In this document: piece after piece, positions 54,441-64,000 of the stretch
Layout: every line of letters starts with the position of its first letter
How positions within the stretch are numbered: position 1 is the first letter of the stretch
Assembly: GCA_947311845.1 (NCBI GenBank)
Contig: CAMZMU010000059.1
Coordinates: 39,793,226 to 39,857,225 of the forward strand
Source of the DNA: Poa pratensis
Taxonomy: Eukaryota > Streptophyta > Magnoliopsida > Poales > Poaceae
Reading direction: 5' to 3'
Length of the DNA stretch: 64,000 nucleotides
Position numbers and translations under genes: made by a program
Notes under the pieces: model-generated
The model's database searches: none
Seen by the model: the letters and a program-made list of their open reading frames with translations, nothing else
Told to the model about the DNA's origin: nothing

Positions 54441-56251
54441 TATATATGATTTGCCAGTTGCAGCTACCGGAACCGGCCGCCGAAGCAATGGATAGTCGCG
54501 GAGGCCGCCTGGCAGGAGTGCTCCGTCTGCTTCAAGCTGCTGGAGAGCGGCCTGTGTGGCCAGGGTGCTCCTTGCCCCACGTCTTCTATGTTGCGCAGTT
54601 CCTGGAACTAATGTTAGGATCACGGATCGGTCTGTTTGTAAGACGTGTTGGTCATGGATGATAGGATCACGGATGTTTCTGCCTGCTTCCAAACAAGGAG
54701 CCTGTGTTCATTGGCCAAAGACTATTCGGGCAAACAAGCAGGGAAGAGCTATTTTCCTCTCTAGCTCCCTCGGCTGCCCCCGTTGAGACTTGAGAGTCTG
54801 TTGTCCGCCCTTGTCCTTCCTACTTTCTCGGCCTCCGCCGGCCGGTGAGAGGATGGATTAGGGGTAGGCTACCGATGTATACAAGGTAGCTGTAGGTATT
54901 TCCCGCGGGGCTTTTGCCTTGCCGGCGTTTAGGAGCGTGTCATGGACGCAGGCGAGCGGTGTCCAGCGACTTGGCGGCGAGGTGCTGCAAAGCTCTATAA
55001 AGATCTTCGGACGATTTTTAACTCCATGCGCATTTGGCATGTCGTGTCCCAAATTAACATGAAAGAGTGTTGCATGACTTTTGGAATTAGCGTTGTGTGG
55101 GCCACAAGTTTATACTGATTTTTTTTACTTCCTCATAACTCATATTGCCATTGAACTTATGATGTTATTTATCAACCCAGATCTTTCACTATAATTGTTT
55201 GAAAATGTTAGTTTGAAGTGTAACTCATTGAATCGACAACGTAACATGTGATTGTATATTAAGGTACATATGTTTTATAGTGCTGCAATGCCTATCATAA
55301 CAGCTACAATTTCTAGTGCTAGACTCTAACAATTTTTATTTTTATTTGCAAAATCATCATTCTTTATTTAGGTTGGGATGTTCAATAAAGGGTCTCAACT
55401 CTCAATAGATTTTGCTGTAAATCTAAGCAAAGCAATATGATAGTGTTAGGCGTTTGTACGTATCGTCTTCCTTATGATTCCCACATATCTACAAACACAT
55501 GGTGGATCTTTTAAAAGTTATCAGGTCTCACGTACACGCCGTTTCGCGCGCCCGCTCCACAACTAATTTGAATCGCGTTTCTTTTCATTTCGAGCTCATA
55601 TACGTATTGGCTATGCCAAGAATATACGTTTATACGCGCTCGTGCATGCGCTTATGCTTTGACTTTAAACACGTACAGAACAGTATATAGTCCTAGCTAG
55701 TCTCCTTTTTTTTTTTTTTTTGCTGTTTTCTACTCGTAAGAAAAATTGCAGTTCATTTGTTTCAGTAATGACAAAAGAGAAGCTGTTCCTTTGGACGCTA
55801 GCATGTGCTACACTGCACTACTGCAAGCTGCTTAGTAAATCAAAATTTCGAAAACGGAAAATAATAATCATGAGTAGTAGCATGGCCAGGGGAATTCCCT
55901 CCGTTTCGAAAAATATATAGCACCATAAAAAATCAGCTCCGCTGAACAGGTTTTGAGCATATCATCCAATCCTCATCGTACAGATCACAAAATTACTTTT
56001 TTTTTTTAGCAGAAGATCACAAAATTACTTGTACTAGCAACGCGCGACAGAGATGAAAATTAACCAAAATAGAACCTCCGAAACTTCACGCCGCAAAACG
56101 TGCACTCATCTCATCTCAACTCGAATTCCTCTGAACTCCACAAGGTTTCCGCGAATTAGAACCGAAAATAACAGCGAGAACATAACTAAAGCAATCAAAA
56201 CACCAAAGAGACTGGTTCATCGATCTGCACGAGCAGAGACGGATCAAAACC

Positions 56252-57594
56252 CTACAGCCTCAGCGACAGGTCCAGGGGCGCGGCGTAGCCACCGCCGCCG
56301 GGTGACGTGGAGGAGTTGGAGAAGGGCGGCGCCCGGCGCATCGCCGTCGCGAACTCGGACTCGTCGGCGTGGCTGGCGGGGCTCGTCGGGAAGAACTCGA
56401 TCTCCCTCACCTCCTTCTTCGCCTCCCGTGCCGAGAACCCGTCGACACCGGCCGTCTCCTGCATTCGTCGCAAGCCACACCGTCAGTGAGTTGAGTTGGA
56501 GTACTTGGTAATTGACAATTCAAGAATCAGGGTTACAACTTTGCAAAAGCGACACATCTTCGAACGTGTAGATGATGCATGTACGTACCTTGCGAGCGGC
56601 GGTCATGGCGGCAGCGAGATCGTAGAGGGAGTTGTCAGGCATGGTAGGGGCGGCGGCGGGGGCAGGGGCCCGTGAAGCTCTCTTTGACAAGGCTCTCAAC
56701 GTCTTCATAGGCGAAGAACACACGGGCTCGCGGGGAGGACCGAGGAGGAAGACAAGAATGATCAATTAGCGCAATAATTACAGCAGAAGCACGACGAAAC
56801 GGAGAGAAAATCCATGCCAAGATCGATGTGTTCTTGAACGTTAGCGGCCTATGGAGTACCTTGGAGCAGAGGTCGCAGCGGTGGCCAGGGTGGAGGCAGG
56901 AGGGGGAGGATGCCGGAGCCGGACGCCAGATGGTGTTTTGGCTTGAAGGTTGCTCATGCGCCGGCGCCTGCAGCTGCTGCAGGAGTCCACCCGCGCCGGC
57001 GGCATTTCCCGCCGTGGCGAAGCCCCCCACGCGGCCCCAGCGGTCCATGAAGTACTGCTGCTCCGGCGCCATGTTGCCGTGGACGTAGCGGACGGGGGCC
57101 TGCTGCGGCGCGGGCGGTGGCTGGACGAGGAGGGGCGAGTAGTAGCGCGCACCGGTGGCCGCGTCGAACACCGGCACGTGGTCCTGCTGGTGGTGCATGA
57201 GGACGGGGTTGCCCTGCGCGACGGCGGCCTCGAGCATGGCGGCCGCGGCGGCGACGTTGAGGTCCTGGAGCGGGTCGACGCCGCCGCAGCGCAGGCGCTC
57301 GAGCTCCGCCACGCCGAGGCCGCGCTGCGGGGGCTTCTTGGGCGTCCCCGACCCGGACGACCCCTGCTGCTGCTGCCTCCCCGACCCGGACGACGCCTGC
57401 CGGCGAAGCCGCGGCCGCGCCACCGCCTCGGAGAGCTCCGGCGCGTGCAGCGGCGCCATGTCCATCGCCATCGTAGTCGCGGCCAGCGCTGCCGACTCCT
57501 CCTGATAGTTGAACTCGAAGACGCTCATGAGGTCGGACAAGGCGGCGGAGGACGGCTGCGCGGGCCAGAGGAAGTAGGGCGTGCTGGTGGCCAT
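56252..57594 (-). CDS. SPOROCYTELESS/NOZZLE-like EAR protein (SPEAR/TIE family), copy B, intact
   Basis: Three phase-0 exons: 57594-56860 (245 codons), 56702-56589 (38) and 56458-56252 (69 with stop), giving 351 residues. The same signature KKPPQRGLGVAELERLR is present, with CLHPGHRCDLCSK at the end of exon 1, SLYDLAAAMTAARK in exon 2 and EFFPTSPASHADESEFATAM in exon 3. The C terminus is YAAPLDLSLRL, an EAR motif of the LxLxL type. Known members act in the nucleus as adaptors between TCP or other transcription factors and TOPLESS corepressors, in sporogenesis, ovule and leaf development. Differences from copy A are few (for example LSDLMSVFEFNYQEE against ASDLMNVFEFNSQEE). The target and the family subclass are inferred, not seen. 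Confidence 0.82.
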
Positions 57595-57709
57595 GGGATG
57601 GGAGAGAGCAAGACGCCAAGCAAGCGGTGGTGCGTGCGCTAGCGGGCGGCTGGCTTGATCCGGTGGTTGGTGGCGAGACGTGACCGGCTGTCCCCTCCCG
57701 GGGTGCTGC

Positions 57710-57716
57710 TTTTATA
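57710..57716 (-). promoter_or_regulatory. TATA box of SPEAR-B
   Basis: On the minus strand, GCTATAAAAGC lies about 116 nt upstream of the ATG and is conserved with copy A. Confidence 0.6.
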
Positions 57717-58070
57717 GCGCCCGGCTCGAGGAACAAGAGCAGCGATGCCGGGTCTCGCCGTCGATCGTCTCACTCGTAGGAGTAGTTCACGTGCCCGAGT
57801 ACTCCTACACGTACGGGAAGCAGCACATGGTGGTGGCGGTGCTGCCAGGTGGGCCCAGGCGGTCGGCTCGTCGCATCTCCATTCTTGTCATGTACTAGCA
57901 CCTCGAAATGTACTAACCTTTCTCTCTCAGAAAAGAAACGTACTCGTACTAGCAATTTTATCTTGACATTTGTTCACATTAGAAGAAGCCAAGATACAAT
58001 TCAAACAAGATTACTTTTCTTATTATGCAAAGAAACAGGAGCCGAATTGAGCATATAAGTAAGTAATTGC

Positions 58071-58477
58071 GCGGAAATACGTTTTGGATCTCGGGCACCA
58101 GTGCTCCTGCTGCCCTATTTTTTTAAAACTTTATTCTTTTGCCAAAAAATCACAAAAAAAATCACACAGGTAGTGGTCTACATGTGTGCTTAACTCATAA
58201 ATTTGCAAAAAATAATTCGAAATAATTTGACCTGTGCGAAAATAAGAAATCTGGGCATGTTTGCACGTTTTTGAATTTGCTTTGTTGACTGCTGTTATTT
58301 GTTATTTTCACACAGCCTGCAAATATTAATATTTTTTTTGAAACTTTTTCCTATAGTAATGAACATTCAAATCTATTTGCTTGATTTTTTCAGAATTTTA
58401 TGTGTAACAACAATTTTTTGAAACAAAAAATTGGGGCACCAGGAGCACTGGTGCCCGGGAGCCAAAACTCCGCTTCC
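58071..58477. mobile_element. TIR DNA element (407 nt)
   Basis: The outer 38 bases are inverted: CGGGCACCAGTGCTCCTG near the left end and CAGGAGCACTGGTGCCCG near the right. An 8-bp duplication, GTAATTGC, lies at 58063-58070 and 58478-58485. Block A at about 21630 is the empty site. Confidence 0.8.
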
Positions 58478-58605
58478 GTAATTGCATCCATAAATAAATA
58501 AATGCCCATATATCTCCAATGGCTGTGAGATACAATTCACGCGGCGAGACTATTTTTTCTTATGCAAAGAAACAGGTGCCACATTAAGCATACACAAATA
58601 AATGC

Positions 58606-58607
<2 letters not shown>

Positions 58608-58659
<52 letters not shown>
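58608..58659. repeat. (TA)n microsatellite
   Basis: About 26 perfect TA units; only a short ATAT run is found at the equivalent site in block A (about 21770). Confidence 0.95.
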
Positions 58660-58661
<2 letters not shown>

Positions 58662-59579
58662 AATGGCTGCGAGAAACGTATACCTTTGACCTGATGAAGC
58701 GGTGCGTGTGACGGGACGTTCTGTGCATCATGCATGTGTGGTTCACGAGAAAGGCGCAGCCGGAGACCCCAGTACACCAAGAGTTCATTAAAGAGGGGGA
58801 GGATCCGCTCCGGTACGATCACCACTTGATGCTCTGTTCCATTTCTGCATTTAGCCATGCAGGCTATGTACTTGTAGGTCTGCGCATTTGGATCCTACCT
58901 TGCAGAAAATGATTGGGTCTATAGTTAACTTGATGAGTAAGCCTACCACAGCTGCAGTGACATAAATTGCGAGAGAGAGAGAGAGGCCTGTGTGAGTGAT
59001 GTCATGGCTGACAACGTCGCAGCCTTCTTGTAGCCGGCCGGTACAAAGATGCCTCCAGCGCTTTCCTCTTTTGCGTGGGGCATGCAGCACAAGAGCGAGG
59101 AGATATGGCCGGCTCATCTTCTTCAGACCCATCAATGTCGCGGATTCAGGTCGCAATGCTACTTAGTATATGCATTTCAGATTCGCCTATCTTTCCAGTT
59201 CAATATATATATATATGCATCTTTCCTCCGAGCTCCATTTGCACGCCACTACCGTAGTACGAATCATCAAGGACGACAGACAGATATCACACGTATAATG
59301 CCATTTTCAGATCAGTGGGTACTGTTAAATTAAGCCCCAAATTGATCAGCTGCGAGAAAACATTTGCCGAAAATGCAGCATGCAGAAAGCCATATATATA
59401 CTCATGCATGATGAGCGGTAGAGCAGGTACAAAACTTGTTGCAAAGATCGATCCACTATGCTACTGGATGCAGTATATGCTGTTTGCAAAGCCCCATGCG
59501 ATGATAGCAATAGAATCCTCCCTCTCGGGGCAAAGAAATGCCAAAGCTACTTTTGCACTGGCTAGAGCCAAAGCCCTAG

Positions 59580-59952
59580 AGAACGAGCCAGTGGCTCGGT
59601 GGTTGTACATGGCAGTGGCCAGCCAACCCACCCGAGATCGATCCCTGATCGGCTCGCGGTGTCTCGCGCGTGTGAACAGTGCCCGGAGTGACACTGTTCA
59701 CGTGAACAGTGCTTCTGGGCCAATTCCACCGTGGTTCTGTCAGAGGTATTGTGGTGTGCCCACCACCGCAGGGGTTTCCCAGTAGGTCTAGGCTCACGGG
59801 GCTCAGAAGCTCAATATAGTCTGGTTAGGTCTAGCTTGCGCACAGGTGGCGTGCGTGTGGTGTTGAGTGTGTGTGGGGTGAGTTGTGCGTGAGTTCAGAT
59901 ACTACAGCTGTATTGTAAAAGACCAGGAATTCTCAAAAAAAAAAAAAAAAAA
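59580..59952 (+). mobile_element. tRNA-derived SINE with 16-bp target duplication
   Basis: AGAGCCAAAGCCCTAG flanks it at 59564-59579 and 59953-59968; block A has one copy at 22670. The head has A-box-like TGGCTCGGTGG and B-box-like GAGATCGATCCC, and the 3' end is a long A-run. The tail word GAGTTCAGATACTAC resembles the SINE at 10351. Confidence 0.88.
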
Positions 59953-60176
59953 AGAGCCAAAGCCCTAGGCGTCTAGGCGATCGATCGATGATCTCGCCTG
60001 CATCTGTCGTAGCCTGGTACAGCAAAAGCAGAAACCGGTTAAAAGCACTGGGCTGGCAACCGCGGCACTGCTTTGCATGCTGCCGCCAGCACAGCCTGAC
60101 CCGCTGCTGCCACAGATTTCGCCAGCAGCATCTCGGCCATGATCGGTTGCAATTTGCAGGTGGTGATCTCCCTGGA

Positions 60177-60946
60177 GAGGAAATTGCACAAACCACCACT
60201 TATTGGTGCTAGTTTTGCGCAGAACACCTACTTTTGGGGTTCGTTGCACAGAACCCCCACTATTGGGGTAATCGGTTGCACATAGGTCTAATCTGGTTTT
60301 TGTCTTTGTTAACTGACTGTTAAATGACTACTGACAAGTGGGTCTCATTTGTAAGTGCCAATCTGGCAAATAAAACCGGCCACGTCAGAATCCTGGTCAA
60401 GAACAAAACAGATAACATAGGTTTTACAAGGGAGAAGAAGACATAATCAATCGGCAGAGCTAGGGCTAGGGGAGAAAACTGCGCAGAGCCGGAGCTGTGG
60501 ATGAGATTGCTTACCTGGCGACGAAGAAGGGCTGGCTCTGCTCATTCATCGGCGACAACTTCGTCAGCGCTGGGACGGCCGCCGCCGCCTTCTCTTAGCG
60601 GAGCGAGGTCGACGCTGGGATGGCCACCGCCGCCTTCTCTTAGCGGAGCGAGGTCGAGTCTCGGGGCTGCTCTCGAGTCTGAGGAGAAGTCTTGAGATAT
60701 GGTTGGCTCTTCTTCACTTGGACCGGGCCTCTTCTTCCACCGTTTTTATTGGTTTTAATTAGCGTGTCATAGTTTTCATTGGTTTTAGTTAGGTCGAGTC
60801 AGCAGTCAGATTAACAAAGGCAAATACCAGATTAGACCTTTGTGCAACTTATTACCTCAATAGTAGGTGTTTTCCGCAACGAACCCCAAAAGTAAGTGTT
60901 TTGCGCAAAACTAGCACCAATAAGTGGTGGTTTGTGCAATTTCCTC
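60177..60946. mobile_element. Mutator-like non-autonomous element with long TIRs
   Basis: Ends GAGGAAATTGCACAAACCAC / GTGGTTTGTGCAATTTCCTC extend as inverted repeats for about 90-100 bases. A 9-bp target duplication, CTCCCTGGA, lies at 60168-60176 and 60947-60955, the size expected for Mutator. The core has a 41-nt direct repeat (CCGCCGCCTTCTCTTAGCGG, 60583 and 60626) that looks like captured genic DNA. It is absent from block A. Confidence 0.9.
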
Positions 60947-61142
60947 CTCCCTGGAGGACCACGCTCGGTCGATCGCATACCCACGCAGAATTCGGAAACC
61001 CTACGGGACGCGACAAGTAATCAACAAGGCGTTAAGTGAAAAACAAAAGCAGATTAACTCGGGGCAGCAAGTGAGGCAAATTACGAAATGGAGACGATCC
61101 AGCATGGCCACGTACCTTCCTAGGTCAGGTGCAAGAGCTAAA

Positions 61143-61771
61143 ACATCTCTAGCGGATCCCTTATGAATCAAACCCTTAAAACGTGTATAAGGGAAACCGT
61201 AAAACGTATTTGAGCTAGGGCTCAAAACTCAACTTGTAGAACAGAAACCGCAAACGAACCCTTAAAAATTGAAAATCTTGCTTCGCGCGAAAATTCAGAG
61301 TAGCTAACATTCAGTTCATTCCATCCGTTCAAAGTAGTTCGGATCATACATAAATAATTTACATAATATTTTTTAAGTAGCACTAGATCTAGGTAAACCT
61401 AACCCTAATCTATGCAAAAGGGGTTCCGGGACCTCTCAGCAGGCCTGCATTGCGGCCGTGCCGTCGAGCTCACTCCTCATCGGCGCCGACGTCGCCACGA
61501 CACCGCACTGGAGGCCTTCAACGCCGACCAGTTCGAGCGTGGGCTCCGTGCGGACGAGGAGCATGCCATCAAGAATTGGGAGTGGCATTTGGAGGCCCGA
61601 GCTCGAGGAGGTCCTCCTCGGTCTTCACTCCGGAGAAGTTGACCTCGTCATAGGACGTGTCTTCGTCCGAGCTCTCAAACGGCCAAAACTGTAAATCCGG
61701 TGAAATTTGAAGTGTTTGCCCTGTTGCGGAAAGGAGTGGACGCATTTGAAGATAGTATCTGCTAGAGATGC
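61143..61771. mobile_element. Small TIR element with coding-like core, block B
   Basis: Counterpart of 23114-23704, with the same ends. The core reads EAFNADQFERGLRADEEHA, here with an extra ACACCGC-type insertion near 61500. Confidence 0.4.
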
Positions 61772-63125
61772 ACTCAGTAGCGGTACTTGTGTACCTGGCA
61801 ATAGTGGGCACTGTATCACACACACACCCACGGGGCCGCCCGGTACTTGCATTGCATGGGAGGATCGGACGAATCTGCGCTGGGATTCGCTTCGGCATCC
61901 ATCCAGCCGGTGGCGCTTCCGCGCACTATAGTTTCACCACCACTTTCCCTGGCGCGGCAGCCGCGCGCCATTGATCATCTCGAACCTGCCCCGGAGATGC
62001 TCCTGCGTGTTGCGCTCTAGCTTGGTCCCCGACCCCGGCCGGTCATCCTCTCCTACTGTTCATCACGCTGCACCTGGCTTCATGCATGCAGCTTTTTTTC
62101 AGTTCAGCTTTATGTGGGCGCCGATCGTTGATACGGGACAGGCACGCGCGCAGCAAGTATCTGGGCCACAAACAAAACTGAGAAAAATATGAATACACAG
62201 CGTGTATCCAGTGTCTGGAACAGAATTACACAAGTCACTAGCGTAGTGTAGCAATGGACACGGATTAATACGAGACCGAAATGTAGATATGCGGCGTGGC
62301 AAGCGCGCTGGACTAAATATGGATCCTGCTAGCTATATCGAGTGTATGGCACTCGTACATCGCTAGCTGTTGTGGATGTGATACTTGCTGCCACCAGGAC
62401 CAGGCAGTGCCAGTGAGGCATCAAGGACCCGGGTCGGTCGCCGCACTCGAGCAGATCAGCTATGGAGGACACGAGATCGAGGGACTTCCGCAGAAAAATC
62501 TTTCCCGGAAGAGGAAACCGCATCCACCGCCTTGATCGCGTGATCTCACTTCCGTTGGTTGGCCCCGCCGGCGCAAAGTCATCGTGGTCTGCAGTCTGAC
62601 GATCGATTCCATTCCAATGCGAACCGATGGGCATGGGCACAGAGACGGTCCACGCACACTAATGGGCCGAGTGGATTTACGTCCTCCTTGTTTTTTTTTT
62701 TGAAGAGTTTACGTCCTCCTTGTTGGGTACAGATCTTCGGTGGGCCGAGATGCATGACGGCCTGCACAGTCCCCGTCTCGAACCAAGAAGCGAGCGCGCA
62801 CTGATCGTCTTGGGCTGCATGATCGACCAATCGAATAACAAACAAAAATGTTTAAATGTGTACGGTAGGTCGTGCGTTGGATATATACGGAACGCGATGT
62901 AGGCTCCGCGTCCGTCTGCGGTCGATGACGTGAACCCCTCTTGTCCGTGGAAGCTTCAAGCCCGTGCATGTCCGAATGCGACGGCCCGATGGCAATGGCG
63001 ACGACCGATCCATCCGCCGGAGCAGTAAATGTGCCCCGGACTTACACGAATCCACGTACGGTACGTAGCCTCCACGTGAATGCTGACAAAGATCGGCGAA
63101 TAATGAACAAGTTGCCACCAAGTTT
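61772..63125. other. Shared non-coding DNA, block B
   Basis: Matches 23705-24515 of block A but with an extra stretch (about 61800-62240) that is either an insertion here or a deletion in A. No gene is seen. Confidence 0.4.
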
Positions 63126-63285
63126 CTCCCTCCGTTTCTAAACATAAACTCTTTTCCCCGCAAAAAAAATATAAACCCTCTTAATAGGTATAAATGCGGA
63201 CTAAAATGAATGAATAAACAAAATAGAATACGTGTAGATCCGAACTAAAACTAAACAAAAGGCTTATAATTTGGAACGGAAGGAG
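63126..63285. mobile_element. Probable Stowaway MITE
   Basis: It starts CTCCCTCCGTTTCTAAACAT and ends GGAACGGAAGGAG followed by TA. The left TA is degraded (TT). Block A keeps only the left half. Confidence 0.6.
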
Positions 63286-64000
63286 TATGGTTGAAGATTT
63301 CGTCGTCAACTACATATGGGAATTCTGTACATGAATACTTTGCTCATACAAAAATAAAACCGACCTATTGAACAGGCATAAGCCTTTCTCTTGGCTAAAG
63401 TTCACACAAGGGCACAAGGCAAATGCCAATCTCCAATTCAAGGCCACCACATTGACACTAGCATAAGTGCAAAGACGTCAATCATGTGCATTCAATTGGT
63501 TTGTTTCTGCCCGGTCGATGCCTCGTTTGGCAATACGGAGTGAGCGAGAGCTCATCGAAGCAGTCGGCGACAAACTCCAGGGATCCGAGTTGACCACCTG
63601 AACTGGAGCAAAGGTGAAATCTCGGCCATCGATGATGACGTTGGCCATCGAGATGAGGTAGATCTATAACGCGCAACCCGTATCTGACGCGCCGACTTCC
63701 GTGGTATTTACTAAAAGTAAATTTGTTGCGAGGGTCGTGCTCGGCAGATATAGATTTGTAGCACACGCTAGACAAATCTAGACAGGTTTGGCTCTCGGCA
63801 AAAAATGTCTGGTAAGTGATAACAACCCTACTCATGTTTGAGGTGGCTTTGACTATCTTTAGATGTTCGGGCGATCTCAAGAAGGCATCAACTTGTCATA
63901 TGGTGGTGTGGATGATGGTTACATGCGCCGCGTCGATTTACGAGTGACAACATTGATAAAATCCTAACAGAATATATTAAATTGATGCACTAGCCAACTA

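Larger units (their letters stand above)
52615..55520 (+). repeat. Triplicated segment, copy 3 (USP 3' fragment, tRNA-Asp, AT tract)
   Basis: It starts at TTTTCTGGTTGGCTCCTCGAA (52630), equivalent to 4267 in copy 1, only about 220 bases after the channel stop codon. After a LINE insert it resumes at CCACCAATTTTTAGTACCGG (53498), passes through the tRNA-Asp gene, and continues through ATCACGGATC (54615) to the AT tract ending near 55520. USP coding sequence is absent. Confidence 0.75.
55560..64000. repeat. Segmental duplication, SPEAR block B
   Basis: Second copy of 18000-28000; it runs off the window end. Private insertions are the TIR element at 58071, a SINE at 59580, a Mutator-like element at 60177 and a (TA)n run. 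It lacks the Stowaway, 1.2 kb retroposon, LINE and 423-nt element of block A. Confidence 0.85.

Noticed and set aside
58608..58659. Tyr/Ile-repeat peptides over the TA run
   Set aside because: Simple-sequence translation, not a gene.

Overview
The window is plant nuclear DNA, almost certainly from a Triticeae grass (wheat, Aegilops, rye or barley group). The evidence is the set of recognisable grass transposons (Stowaway-type MITEs, hAT- and Mutator-like TIR elements, a Helitron-like element, tRNA-derived SINEs, LINE tails, nested Copia and Gypsy-type LTR elements), GC-rich monocot coding exons with plant introns, and a monocot-like CNGC4 gene. No bacterial operons, CRISPR arrays or organellar genes were seen.

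Layout. 0-0.8 kb: tail of a LINE. 1.6-4.1 kb: an intact two-exon universal stress protein (USP) gene on the + strand. 3.8-6.9, 7.2-12.4 and 52.6-55.5 kb: three diverged copies of one segment that begins in the USP intron or 3' region and runs into an AT-rich tract. The second and third copies each carry an identical tRNA-Asp(GTC) gene. The second is split by a 2.8 kb Helitron-like element and a SINE. 12.4-17.5 kb: a decayed transposon-associated ORF split by a 2.1 kb solo LTR, then a minisatellite, a hAT MITE and a LINE tail. 18.0-28.1 and 55.5-64.0 kb: two copies of a block, each with a three-exon minus-strand gene for a SPOROCYTELESS/NOZZLE-like EAR repressor (SPEAR/TIE family) and about 7 kb of shared upstream DNA. 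28.1-45.7 kb: a gag-only Copia-type LTR element with a younger Gypsy-type element nested in its gag. 48.2-52.4 kb: a CNGC4-like cyclic-nucleotide-gated channel gene whose conserved reading frame is broken in exons 1 and 3.

The main story is a local tandem duplication. The order USP 3' segment / tRNA-Asp / AT tract / SPEAR gene / shared upstream DNA occurs at 7-28 kb and again at 52.6-64 kb. Each copy later took its own transposon insertions, and the other copy gives the empty site, so several element boundaries are unusually secure. The two SPEAR genes are nearly identical except at the C terminus. The copy at 56-57.6 kb ends in an EAR motif (LDLSLRL). The copy at 18.6-19.9 kb has a 1-nt frameshift that replaces this motif with PWTYR, so one paralogue has probably lost its TOPLESS-recruiting tail. 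Both LTR elements lack pol and would need proteins from other elements. The nested one has a primer-binding site that matches the tRNA-Asp encoded twice in the window.
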